Assembly: GCA_004195045.1 (NCBI GenBank)
Contig: SGBC01000002.1
Span: forward strand, 124,001-188,000
Reading direction: 5' to 3'
From: Candidatus Acididesulfobacter guangdongensis
Lineage (GTDB): Bacteria > SZUA-79 > Acidulodesulfobacterales > Acidulodesulfobacteraceae
Length of the DNA stretch: 64,000 nucleotides
Numbering within the stretch: position 1 is the first letter of the stretch; every line of letters begins with the position of its first letter. The translations under genes and the position numbers were made by a program. A model generated the notes under the pieces. The model had not been told where the DNA came from and searched no databases. It worked only from the letters and a program-made list of their open reading frames with translations. Of this stretch, positions 1 through 8,370 are shown piece after piece.

Positions 1-2
1 AA

Positions 3-233
3 AACGGCTATTTATTCGTCGCAAATTACGGAAGAAGCATAATAACCGTTTTTAAACTTTCTAAAGGATTTAATGTTATCAAATCATATAATTTTGGAAC
101 ACCGGGGATAGGCGGCAGAAATTTTAATCATGAGTCGAATATTTCAATATCTAAAAACGGAAAATATCTTGCTGTAGCAGATACTAACAATAATAGAATC
201 ATTTTGTATAGAATTTTTGGACTAAATAGCTAA
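3..233 (+). CDS. C-terminal fragment of a beta-propeller (NHL/6-bladed type) protein
   Basis: Only the last 76 codons lie in the window; the frame is open from base 3 to the TAA at 231-233. The fragment reads like the final blades of a propeller: LFVANYGRSIITVF, then about 30 residues later ISISKNGKYLAVADTNNNRI. The alternation of Asn/Asp-rich turns with short hydrophobic strands (ADTNNNRIIL) is typical of NHL or lactonase-like propellers, which are often secreted or periplasmic binding modules. The substrate cannot be told. The 5' end, and therefore any signal peptide or catalytic domain, lies outside the window. Confidence 0.6.
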   Translation, partial: NGYLFVANYGRSIITVFKLSKGFNVIKSYNFGTPGIGGRNFNHESNISISKNGKYLAVADTNNNRIILYRIFGLNS

Positions 234-270
234 CTAAGTTTAAATAATTTAATAAAAATATTTTAAATAA

Positions 271-369
271 AATAATTAATAGAATAATTAAGGTAACTAA
301 AGATACATTTTCATTTAAATGTATAACATGGTGGAATTAAATAAAAATAATTAATAGAATAATTAAGGT
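271..369. repeat. Short direct repeat, two 24-bp copies
   Basis: An AT-rich 24-bp word ending in ATTAAGGT occurs identically at 271-294 and 346-369, 75 bases apart, in the gap between the propeller gene and the geranylgeranyl reductase gene. It may be a local duplication. No promoter or RNA was recognised in it. Confidence 0.6.
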
Positions 370-419
370 TAAATAATTAAGTTAAGCAGATTAATTAAAA
401 AGCGGCAAAAATAAACTTT

Positions 420-1517
420 ATGAAAACAGATGTACTGATTGTAGGGGCAGGACCCGCCGGAAGTGCTTGCGCCTATGAATTATCTAAGTGCGGCGTCGGC
501 AATATACTTATAGAGAGAAAGGCAAAACCCGGAACGCCGGTTCAATGCGCCGAGTTTATTCCTATTAATATAAATCAATATATAGATTTAACGGATAAGC
601 CGGAAGCAGTCTGCCAAAATGTCGAATATATGGAAGTAGATACTGAAAAAGAGAATTATAAATTTGACGGCAGGGGCTATATATTAAATAGAGAAATTTT
701 TGATTATTACATCGCTATGCTTGCGGCTGAAAAAGGAACGGAATTAATAACCAATACTTTTGCGCAGACGGTGATAGAAAATGAAAATAAATTAATTGCA
801 AGGGATAAAATAAGCAATAATATAATAGAAATAAATTATAAATATCTCGTAATCGCAGCCGGAGCAAAAAATTTCATAGATTTTAGCGGCCAGCAGCGCA
901 ATGCTCAATATATTCGCAATGAAGTTTATATACACGGTATTCAGATTAAAACCAAACTCTTGAAGCGTTTAAATTCCGCTATGATTTATTTCAGGAATTA
1001 CATTCCTTATGGTTACGGATGGGTTTTCCCCAAACTTGATTTTGCAAATGTCGGAATAGGCATAGAGCAAAATGGTCATAATGATATTAATTTAAGGCAA
1101 TCCTTTGCTCTTTTTTTAAGTGAAATGAAGCAGAAAGGTATTATAAGCGGTGAAGCAATATCAAAAACTTCCGGATTAATACCAATTTCAGCCCTCAATG
1201 AAACGATATGCGGAAATATTGCATATTGCGGGGATGCCGCAGGACTTACACATCCTATAACCGGCGCGGGTAATTTAAGCGCCGTTATTTCAGGAACATT
1301 GACCGGAGAATTTATCTATGAAAGTTTGAAAACAGGGAGTAATCTGCTTGCAGATTATAAAGAAGAACTTTTTTCTATTTTTTATAAACCATTGTTAAAA
1401 GCCAAAACAAAAAGGAATAATTTTTATATAAAAAAATATGAACAATTAAGTCCTGAAGAACTTGACAGCATAGTAAGACAATCGTGGCCGTCCTTTGCAG
1501 ATTATCATTCGATATAA
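420..1517 (+). CDS. Geranylgeranyl reductase family FAD-dependent oxidoreductase
   Basis: A 365-residue flavoprotein. The N-terminus carries the Rossmann FAD motif GAGPAGS (residues 9-15), followed by an acidic strand end (LIER). Near residue 270 is the second FAD motif CGDAAGLTHPITGAG. Between them PVQCAEFIP and YGYGWVFP match the signature of the geranylgeranyl reductase / digeranylgeranylglycerophospholipid reductase family. Members of this family reduce prenyl double bonds in archaeal lipids, chlorophyll side chains or bacterial quinones. In a Gram-negative bacterium the likely substrate is a polyprenyl chain such as menaquinone or a polyprenyl carrier, but this is inference. It stands alone and is followed by a hairpin terminator. 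The start ATG is the first in the frame; no strong Shine-Dalgarno is visible. Confidence 0.82.
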   Translation: MKTDVLIVGAGPAGSACAYELSKCGVGNILIERKAKPGTPVQCAEFIPININQYIDLTDKPEAVCQNVEYMEVDTEKENYKFDGRGYILNREIFDYYIAMLAAEKGTELITNTFAQTVIENENKLIARDKISNNIIEINYKYLVIAAGAKNFIDFSGQQRNAQYIRNEVYIHGIQIKTKLLKRLNSAMIYFRNYIPYGYGWVFPKLDFANVGIGIEQNGHNDINLRQSFALFLSEMKQKGIISGEAISKTSGLIPISALNETICGNIAYCGDAAGLTHPITGAGNLSAVISGTLTGEFIYESLKTGSNLLADYKEELFSIFYKPLLKAKTKRNNFYIKKYEQLSPEELDSIVRQSWPSFADYHSI

Positions 1518-1578
1518 AATGCTTCGATGCAGTTTAGTGCAGAGATTTACATACCTCCTTTGCTGAAACAAGGGTTTT

Positions 1579-1656
1579 ACGGCAATTTTCGGTAACTGAC
1601 AATAATATAATAATGTAAGATTATTATATTATAATATGCCGTTTCTATTATTTTTT
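1579..1656 (+). terminator. Probable intrinsic terminator after the geranylgeranyl reductase gene
   Basis: Outer arms ACGGCA (1579-1584) and TGCCGT (1637-1642) enclose an AT-rich inverted repeat whose arms lie at 1601-1614 and 1620-1633. A T-rich run ending in seven T follows. The inner stem is weak because it is nearly all A/T, but the fold is long. Confidence 0.5.
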
Positions 1657-1681
1657 TGGAGTAGATAACTTTCTTGCAGAA

Positions 1682-1775
1682 GAAAAAGGTGTTACTCGGA
1701 AAAGGTGTCAGACACCTTTTGCCTTAAACAAAGAAAATATTTGCAAAAAAAATCAATCCGACACCTTTTTCGAAA
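1682..1775. repeat. Palindromic interspersed repeat, copy 1
   Basis: A perfect palindrome with 10-base arms AAAAGGTGTC and GACACCTTTT around a single A lies at 1700-1720. It sits inside a wider inverted repeat, GAAAAAGGTGT at 1682-1692 against GACACCTTTTTCG at 1760-1772. The right half (1728-1765) is closely similar to 12210-12250, and the core palindrome recurs at 48253. The copy lies in the 568-base gap between 1517 and 2086. The rest of that gap (1776-2085) is AT-rich and shows no convincing gene. Confidence 0.7.
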
Positions 1776-2085
1776 AAATTACTGCAAAGAGTCAGAATTG
1801 GAGATTAATTTTTTCTAATGCAGGATCAAAGTGATATTATAATATATCTTTAGCATCTTTTTTGAGATATAATAATAGTGTAAGGTCAAGTAGTAATAAA
1901 TCAATATGTTTTTATTGTTAATAAATTTCAAGATGGGCAAAGCGATAGCAACCAATATATGTGCGATATATAAGGTGCAAGGCACATAAGATAAGTTAAG
2001 ATAATATATTATCATACAATAAGAGTAAACACCGATTAAGTTATGGTGTTTTGTTATTAATAAAAATAAGGAGGTTTAAATTAAA

Positions 2086-2604
2086 ATGGCTTCCCAGATG
2101 CATTTGCAGGATTTTGTCAATGTTGACGACAGGGATACAAAGAAAGCGCTTAAAGTCGGCATATTTTCGGACAAAGATAGTTTTTTCTTTAAAGAAAAAA
2201 TAGGTATATTTCTTGATACCCAATGGACAAGTCTTTATGATTTAGGTCCTTCGCGGGTGGACCAGCACAAAGATATTTTTAAAATGGCTGATAAAATGGC
2301 TGAAGCCATATCGGCTGGGAGATTAGAATACGGCATAGTGCTGTTGAGTGAAAATTATGAAGTAATGAATGTCATATTTAACAAATATAAAAATATAAGA
2401 GCTATTTTTGCAGTCAGCGAAGATTATATAATAAATTCAAGGAAGCAATTTAACGCTAATGTTCTGATTGTTAAAAACAACGGCATTACAATAGATACAA
2501 GGGGTTCGGAAAAAGAAGTCAAATTGTTTTTAACGACGGAATTTGACGAAGAAAACGATACGTTCTTAAAATTGGTTAGTAATGCTGAAAATAAAATAAA
2601 ATAA
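2086..2604 (+). CDS. RpiB/LacAB-fold protein with degenerate active site
   Basis: A 172-residue cytoplasmic protein with a strong ribosome site (AAGGAGG, 10 bases before the ATG). The pattern follows ribose-5-phosphate isomerase B end to end. KVGIFSDKDSFFFKEKI fits the first strand and helix, AISAGRLEYGIVLLSENYEVMNV the loop that normally holds CGTGIG, then KNIRAIFAV, NANVLIV and FLTTEFDE. The catalytic positions are not kept: the Asp-His pair reads Asp29-Lys30, and the CGTGIG loop reads SENYEV with no Cys. It therefore probably does not isomerise ribose-5-phosphate and may bind a sugar phosphate or act as a regulator. It lies 43 bases upstream of radA, separated by a pentanucleotide A/T repeat. 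The fold call comes from reading the sequence and needs a structure or profile search. Confidence 0.6.
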   Translation: MASQMHLQDFVNVDDRDTKKALKVGIFSDKDSFFFKEKIGIFLDTQWTSLYDLGPSRVDQHKDIFKMADKMAEAISAGRLEYGIVLLSENYEVMNVIFNKYKNIRAIFAVSEDYIINSRKQFNANVLIVKNNGITIDTRGSEKEVKLFLTTEFDEENDTFLKLVSNAENKIK

Positions 2605-2647
2605 ATAAAATAAATAAAATAAATAAATAAAATATTTTAAATAATTA

Positions 2648-4000
2648 ATGTATCAATGCTCTGTTTGCGGCGCTCAATCAATAAAATGGGTTGGTAAATG
2701 TTCAGAATGCCATAATTTTAACACTATGGCAGAGGTTTCCGAACAGACTTCTTCCGAAAAGAAAGCTAAATGCGGATATGAAAAAGCGCCTGCGGTCATT
2801 GCTGTATCTGCTGCATCTGCCCCGCTTCAGGAATCGCATGAAAGAATAGCCACCGGGATTAAAGAATTTGACCTTGCGGTAGGCTCGGGCGTAGTAGATG
2901 CCCAAAGCATATTGATAGGCGGTGAGCCCGGCATCGGCAAATCTACGCTAATGCTTCAGATATCAAGCCGGTTATCCCAAGCGGGTTTAAAAATTCTGTA
3001 TATTTCAACCGAAGAATCTATAAGTCAGCTTCTTTCACGCGCCAAAAGATTAAAAACGGTTTCTCCAAATATGTTTTTGCTTGCTATTAACGAAATCGGC
3101 GAGATTTTATATATTATTAACAACAATGACTATGATTTTATCGTTATTGATTCAATACAGAGGGTTACTTCCCCTGAATCTGACAAAGCGTACGGAAGCC
3201 CAAATTCTTTAAGGCAAATTTCGCATGAAATTATAACAGCCTGTCTTGAAAAAGGATGCGGTGTTTTTTTAGTCGGACATGTCACCAAAGAAGGATTATT
3301 CGCAGGACCTAAAACATTAGAACATATAGTGGATACTGTTTTGTATTTCGATTCAAACAAGAGTGATTCATATCGTGTTTTGAGATGCTATAAAAACAGA
3401 TTTGGTTCCACTAATGAAATAGGTATTTTCGAAATGACGGAAAACGGACTTTCCGGCGTTAAAAACCCCTCGGGGTATTTTATTAATCAAAGACAGGAAG
3501 GCTCAACGGGCTCAGTAATTTCAGCATGCCTTGAGGGCAGCAGGTCATTGCTTGTAGAGGTGCAGGCTCTTATAGTTCATTCTTATATGCCTGTGCCTAA
3601 AAGAGTTTGTCTTGGAATAGACAGCGGAAGAGTGTCTATTATTGCCGCTGTTTTAGAAAAGAAAGAGGGTATTAAACTTTCCTCTAAAGAAATATATATT
3701 AAAATAGCCGGCGGCTTGAGCATACAGGAACCGTCAATAGATTTGCCGCTTGCTCTTGCTATTATTTCAAGCTATAATGAAAAGCCTCTCCCTTCCAACT
3801 TTATTGCTTTTGGGGAAATAGGGCTTACCGGAGAAATAAGAGGGGTAAATAATCCTTCTTCGAGGGTCAGAGAAGCTAAAAATTTAGGATTTACCGATGT
3901 TATTTTACCTGATGTAAATATGAAAGAAGTGCAGATAATAAAAAACGTTAATTTTCATCCTGTTTCAAAATTAAAAAAAATCATTGAATATTTGACTTAA
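2648..4000 (+). CDS. radA: DNA repair protein RadA (Sms)
   Basis: A 450-residue RecA-like ATPase that drives branch migration in recombinational repair. Domains in order: an N-terminal four-Cys zinc finger (C4, C7, C18, C21); a RecA core with Walker A GGEPGIGKST near residue 90; the RadA-specific KNRFG motif near 250; and a C-terminal Lon-protease-like domain containing the PSIDLPLALAI segment. All hallmark elements are present and the length is normal for the family. The ATG start gives a zinc finger beginning at residue 4, as usual for RadA. There is no clear Shine-Dalgarno in the A/T repeat just upstream. Confidence 0.97.
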   Translation: MYQCSVCGAQSIKWVGKCSECHNFNTMAEVSEQTSSEKKAKCGYEKAPAVIAVSAASAPLQESHERIATGIKEFDLAVGSGVVDAQSILIGGEPGIGKSTLMLQISSRLSQAGLKILYISTEESISQLLSRAKRLKTVSPNMFLLAINEIGEILYIINNNDYDFIVIDSIQRVTSPESDKAYGSPNSLRQISHEIITACLEKGCGVFLVGHVTKEGLFAGPKTLEHIVDTVLYFDSNKSDSYRVLRCYKNRFGSTNEIGIFEMTENGLSGVKNPSGYFINQRQEGSTGSVISACLEGSRSLLVEVQALIVHSYMPVPKRVCLGIDSGRVSIIAAVLEKKEGIKLSSKEIYIKIAGGLSIQEPSIDLPLALAIISSYNEKPLPSNFIAFGEIGLTGEIRGVNNPSSRVREAKNLGFTDVILPDVNMKEVQIIKNVNFHPVSKLKKIIEYLT

Positions 4001-4070
4001 GTAAAATAAAATAGTAAGCATTTGAATGTCAAATTTCACGTTATATACAACTTAAATATTAAAAATAAAG

Positions 4071-5051
4071 GTGGCCGATTTGTTTGACATTAATTTTATT
4101 GAAAACGACCTGATTAAAGTAGAAAAGCAATTTGATATTTATTTAATGTCGGAGACCCCGTTAATAAATAAAGTTGCAAAATATGTTATATCAAGCGGCG
4201 GCAAAAGGATAAGACCCGCTTTAGTTATATTATCGGCAAAGTTATGCGGCTATACGGGAGAAGAACATATACTGCTTGCGACTATCATAGAATTTATTCA
4301 CACTGCGACGCTTCTTCACGATGATGTTGTTGACAGCGCTCTTTTAAGGAGAGGGCAAAGTTCGGCTAATATAGTTTTTGGAAATGAAGCATCCGTATTG
4401 GTAGGCGATTATTTATTTGCCAAATCTTTTGAGATACTTTCAAAAATAAATAATCTTAAAATAATATCTGCGTACGCGAATGCAACTACATTAATGGCTG
4501 AAGGAGAAGTGAAAGAATTAGTTAAAACGGCGGATATTAATACTACCGAAGATGAATATTTAGATATAATTATAAAAAAAACGGCAGTTCTTTTCGCATG
4601 CGCTTCGCAGGCAGGAGCTATTATATCAGGCAGGGACGCAGAACCTGAATATGAACAGAATCTTTACGATTATGGTTTAAATATAGGCATAGCGTTTCAG
4701 TTAATGGACGACACCTTAGACTATACTTCAAAAAATGAAGCGTTTGGAAAATATATAGGCAACGACCTGAAAGAAGGCAAAATTACGCTGCCCGTCATTC
4801 ATACGCTTGAACGATGCGATGTTCAAGAGAAAGAGGATTTTAAAGAGATAATATTCAAAAAAAAGATTACAAAAAACGACTTAAATAATGTTTTAGAACT
4901 TATAAATAAATACAATTCTATTGAATATACTATAGAAAAAGCTAATGAATCTATAGAAAAAGCAAAATATAATTTGAGAAAATTCGACAATTCAATAGTC
5001 AAAGAAAGCTTAATGGGTCTTGCAGATTATGTTGTAGAAAGAAAATTATAA
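4071..5051 (+). CDS. ispB: Polyprenyl diphosphate synthase (octaprenyl/heptaprenyl type)
   Basis: A trans-isoprenyl diphosphate synthase that extends farnesyl diphosphate to the long chain of the respiratory quinone. The first Asp-rich motif is LLHDDVVDSA with downstream RRG (about residue 83 on), and the second is FQLMDDTLDY (about residue 210). GGKRIRP near residue 44 binds diphosphate. Product length cannot be fixed from sequence alone. The start is uncertain. GTG at 4071 begins MADLFD, but TTG at 4080 is better spaced from the AAGGTGG Shine-Dalgarno-like stretch that overlaps the GTG. A quinone prenyl synthase here fits with the reductase at 420 if that enzyme acts on a quinone side chain. 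Confidence 0.9.
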   Translation: MADLFDINFIENDLIKVEKQFDIYLMSETPLINKVAKYVISSGGKRIRPALVILSAKLCGYTGEEHILLATIIEFIHTATLLHDDVVDSALLRRGQSSANIVFGNEASVLVGDYLFAKSFEILSKINNLKIISAYANATTLMAEGEVKELVKTADINTTEDEYLDIIIKKTAVLFACASQAGAIISGRDAEPEYEQNLYDYGLNIGIAFQLMDDTLDYTSKNEAFGKYIGNDLKEGKITLPVIHTLERCDVQEKEDFKEIIFKKKITKNDLNNVLELINKYNSIEYTIEKANESIEKAKYNLRKFDNSIVKESLMGLADYVVERKL

Positions 5052-5118
5052 TTTGTCGGAGTACCGCAAAAAATTTAATTAATGATTAACATATAGAAAA
5101 AGGAAATTATTTAATAAG

Positions 5119-6375
5119 ATGAACGATTTTATTTTTAAGGACAATGAGCTTTATTGCGAATCCGTTTCCGTAAAAAGAATAGCAGAGGAAGTAGGAACGC
5201 CTTTTTATTTATATTCTTTAGCTACCGTAAAAAGACATTTTAAAGCTTTTAACGAAAGTTCTAAAGTTATGGATTCAATTGTATGTTTTAGCGTTAAAGC
5301 TAATTCTAATATAGCTATTTTAAATGTTTTATTTAAATTAGGCTGGGGAGCAGATATAGTATCCGGCGGAGAATTATACAGATCTATAAAAGCCGGCGTT
5401 GATACGTCGAAGGTTGTTTATTCCGGTGTAGGAAAAACTGAGGCTGAAATAGAATTTGCATTAAATTCCAATATTTTAATGTTTAACGTTGAATCTTTGT
5501 CCGAGCTGTATCTCATAAATAAAATAGCGGGAAATATGGGTAAAAAGGCGAGAATTGCTTTTAGGGTTAATCCTGACGTAGATCCCAAAACGCATCCTTA
5601 TATATCTACCGGCATGAAAAAAAATAAATTTGGAATTAATATTAAACATGCGCTGGATAGTTATGATGAAGCCGGAAAATTAAATAATATTGAAGTTATC
5701 GGTCTTGATTGTCATATAGGTTCTCAATTGACCGAGATTTCACCATTTAACGATGCGGTAAAAATCATTAAAGATTTGCTGTTAAAATTAAATAAAAGAG
5801 GTTTCGATATACGATATTTAGATCTCGGCGGCGGACTCGGCATAACTTACGAAAACGAAATGCCGCCTCACCCATCCACATATATGAATTCAATTAAAGA
5901 GATTCTTAAAGGCTACAGCGGTAAAGTCGTTTTTGAGCCTGGCAGGGTTATTATAGGCAATAGCGGAGCATTTATAACAAAAGTTATATACAATAAAAGC
6001 ACCGGACATAAAAATTTTATAATAGTAGACGGCGGAATGAATGACTTGATACGTCCGGCTCTATACGAAGCTTATCATGAAATAGTTCCGGTAATTAAAA
6101 AGACGGGTTCTAAGATAAAAGCCGATATCGTCGGTCCTATATGCGAATCGGCAGATTTTCTGGGAAAAGAAAGAACTTTTCATTCCATTGACGAAGGTGA
6201 TTACTTAGCCGTCCTCAGTGCAGGAGCATACGGATTTTCTATGTCGTCTAATTATAATTCACGTCCGCGGGCTGCAGAAATTTTGGTTGACGGTGATAAA
6301 TTTTATACCATAAGAGAGCGCGAAAAATATGAAGATCTAATAGAAAAAGAAAATATTCCCGATTTAAAATTATAA
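5119..6375 (+). CDS. lysA: Diaminopimelate decarboxylase
   Basis: A PLP-dependent fold-III decarboxylase making L-lysine from meso-diaminopimelate, 418 residues, full length. The PLP lysine lies in VCFSVKANSN. Further motifs are GLDCHIGSQ, the glycine loop DLGGGLG, EPGRVIIGNSG (phosphate binding) and the active-site Cys motif GPICESADFLG. It heads a lysA-dapA-dapB group, so three lysine/diaminopimelate steps lie next to each other. AAAAAGGA about 13 bases before the ATG is a plausible ribosome site. Confidence 0.97.
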   Translation: MNDFIFKDNELYCESVSVKRIAEEVGTPFYLYSLATVKRHFKAFNESSKVMDSIVCFSVKANSNIAILNVLFKLGWGADIVSGGELYRSIKAGVDTSKVVYSGVGKTEAEIEFALNSNILMFNVESLSELYLINKIAGNMGKKARIAFRVNPDVDPKTHPYISTGMKKNKFGINIKHALDSYDEAGKLNNIEVIGLDCHIGSQLTEISPFNDAVKIIKDLLLKLNKRGFDIRYLDLGGGLGITYENEMPPHPSTYMNSIKEILKGYSGKVVFEPGRVIIGNSGAFITKVIYNKSTGHKNFIIVDGGMNDLIRPALYEAYHEIVPVIKKTGSKIKADIVGPICESADFLGKERTFHSIDEGDYLAVLSAGAYGFSMSSNYNSRPRAAEILVDGDKFYTIREREKYEDLIEKENIPDLKL

Positions 6376-6539
6376 ATTTTATATATAGTATTGCGTATTG
6401 CCGTGTATTGCGTTTTAATTCTGCTATAGTTAATTATATTATATATATTATGTTTTATACGCTTTGCTTTGTTTTTTTGTACGTTTTGTAAGTTTTATAT
6501 GTTTTGTTGAATAAATTAATTAAAATGGGAGATGAAAAT

Positions 6540-7424
6540 ATGTTTAAAGGAGTTTATACCGCCATCGTAACACCTTTTAAAGCAGACAAAATAGACGAAG
6601 ATTCCCTTCAAAAATTAATTGAATTTCAAATAGAAAACGGCGTGGACGGTATAGTTGCATGCGGAAGCACCGGAGAATCGGCAACGCTTTCATTTGAAGA
6701 GCATATCAGAGTTATCGAACTTGCCGCGCAATTTGCTTCAGGACGTATTAAAGTTCTTGCGGGAACCGGTTCCAATAACACCCAAGAAGCGATAGAACTC
6801 GTTAAAGAAGCGGAGAAATTACGTATAGACGGACATTTACAAATCACTCCGTATTATAATAAACCAACGCAGGAAGGTCTTTATCTCCATTTCAGAAAGA
6901 TATCGGAAAATGCAAAATTGCCCATAATTCTATATAACGTTCCGACGAGAACATCCGTCAACATGCTGCCGGAAACTGTTTTAAGACTTTCAAAAATCGA
7001 TAGCATAAAAGGAATTAAAGAGGCAAGCGGATCGATAGAGCAGGCTGCAACAATTTTAAGGGACGCGCCCGAAGATTTTTATTTATTATCCGGAGATGAT
7101 GCTATGACGCTTCCTATAATTGCAATTGGCGGTCACGGCGTAATATCTACAGTTTCAAATATTGCTCCAAAAGATATGTCGCTTATGACGGATTATTGTT
7201 TTAAAGGCGACTATAAAAGCGCAAGAAAATTAAATTTTAAGTTATTGCCTTTAATACATGCTATGTTTATAGAAACCAATCCTATTCCGGTCAAAAAAGC
7301 TTTGAATATTATGGGATTTATCGAAAATGAAATAAGATTGCCTTTATCGGAGCCTTCAGGCTCAACAATTGAGAAGATAAATAAGGCGTTAAAGGATTAC
7401 GGTATATTAAGAATAGAAAAATAA
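6540..7424 (+). CDS. dapA: 4-hydroxy-tetrahydrodipicolinate synthase
   Basis: Class I aldolase condensing pyruvate with aspartate semialdehyde, the first committed step to diaminopimelate, about 294 residues. Seen: GVYTAIVTPF at the N-terminus, the GSTGES substrate loop, YNVPTRTSV with the catalytic Tyr, and GIKEASGS with the Schiff-base Lys. The open frame extends to a TTG at 6504. I chose the ATG at 6540 because a GGGAG ribosome site lies nine bases upstream and the family normally begins just before GVYTA. The 164-base gap from lysA holds no other feature. Confidence 0.96.
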   Translation: MFKGVYTAIVTPFKADKIDEDSLQKLIEFQIENGVDGIVACGSTGESATLSFEEHIRVIELAAQFASGRIKVLAGTGSNNTQEAIELVKEAEKLRIDGHLQITPYYNKPTQEGLYLHFRKISENAKLPIILYNVPTRTSVNMLPETVLRLSKIDSIKGIKEASGSIEQAATILRDAPEDFYLLSGDDAMTLPIIAIGGHGVISTVSNIAPKDMSLMTDYCFKGDYKSARKLNFKLLPLIHAMFIETNPIPVKKALNIMGFIENEIRLPLSEPSGSTIEKINKALKDYGILRIEK

Positions 7425-7524
7425 TGAAAGATATTTCGCTATAAACTATAAATTAGATAAATAGTGTCTGTCCCTAATGAAATTAATTAAAAAATAAATA
7501 TAATATTAAAAAAGGTTGAAACTA

Positions 7525-8370
7525 ATGGATAAGACAGCGGTAATAGTATGCGGCAGCAGCGGAAAGATGGGGCAGTCTATAATTTCCCTGCTTAAAGATG
7601 CCCAGTATCAAGACCTTATACTCATTGGCGGGGTTGATATTAATAACTCAGAAAATATAACTAAAGAATCGGTAAGCCTTAATGACATAGAAGATAAAAA
7701 AATCCCTTTCGGAAAGTTTGTCACACTAAAAGAAGCGCTGCATTTTACATCTTCCGTAAAAAATAAGGTTATCATTGATTTTACCACAAGACAGTCTTCG
7801 CTGATTCATGCAGAAGAGGCTATGCTTTACAGCGTTCCTATAGTTATAGGCTCCACAGGATTCAACGATGAAGATATCGCTAAAATAACCGGCTTTGCAA
7901 AGCATATGCCTGTGGTATTATCTGGAAACATGAGTTTAGGAATCAATGTTTTGCTCAATATCGTTTATGATACCTCTAAATATCTCGGCAAAGATTATGA
8001 TTGCGAAATAATAGAAATGCATCACAGACATAAAAAAGACGCCCCCAGCGGAACTGCGTTAATGCTTGCTAATGCAGTTGCAGAAGAAAGGAAGCTCGAC
8101 CTTAAAGAATCTGCAGTTTACGGAAGATGCGGAGAAATTGGCGAAAGACTTGAAAATGAAATCGGTATATCTTCGGTAAGGGCAGGCGATATTATAGGCG
8201 AGCATAAAGTAATCTTTGCAGGCAACGATGAAGTTATAGAGATAACTCATAAAGCAATATCAAGAAATAATTTTGCAAAAGGCGCTATTAAAGCGGCTTT
8301 ATGGCTAAAAGATAAAAAAATGGGATTTTATGATATGAGAGACGTATTAGGTTTAGAAAAACACTTATGA
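7525..8370 (+). CDS. dapB: 4-hydroxy-tetrahydrodipicolinate reductase
   Basis: NAD(P)H-dependent reductase following DapA, about 281 residues. N-terminal Rossmann motif [22 protein letters not shown], and the catalytic signature [15 protein letters not shown] are all present. ATG 7525 is preferred to the in-frame TTG at 7516, because the dinucleotide-binding strand begins only a few residues later. The stop overlaps the start of pyrG as ATGA, suggesting translational coupling. The gap before it holds a copy of the GTGTCTGTCCC word (7464). Confidence 0.96.
   Translation: MDKTAVIVCGSSGKMGQSIISLLKDAQYQDLILIGGVDINNSENITKESVSLNDIEDKKIPFGKFVTLKEALHFTSSVKNKVIIDFTTRQSSLIHAEEAMLYSVPIVIGSTGFNDEDIAKITGFAKHMPVVLSGNMSLGINVLLNIVYDTSKYLGKDYDCEIIEMHHRHKKDAPSGTALMLANAVAEERKLDLKESAVYGRCGEIGERLENEIGISSVRAGDIIGEHKVIFAGNDEVIEITHKAISRNNFAKGAIKAALWLKDKKMGFYDMRDVLGLEKHL

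Noticed and set aside
1815-2015. Minus-strand open frame of 66 codons in the 1.5-2.1 kb gap
   Set aside because: Composition is Ile/Tyr/Leu from AT-rich DNA, there is no ribosome site, and no family is recognisable.
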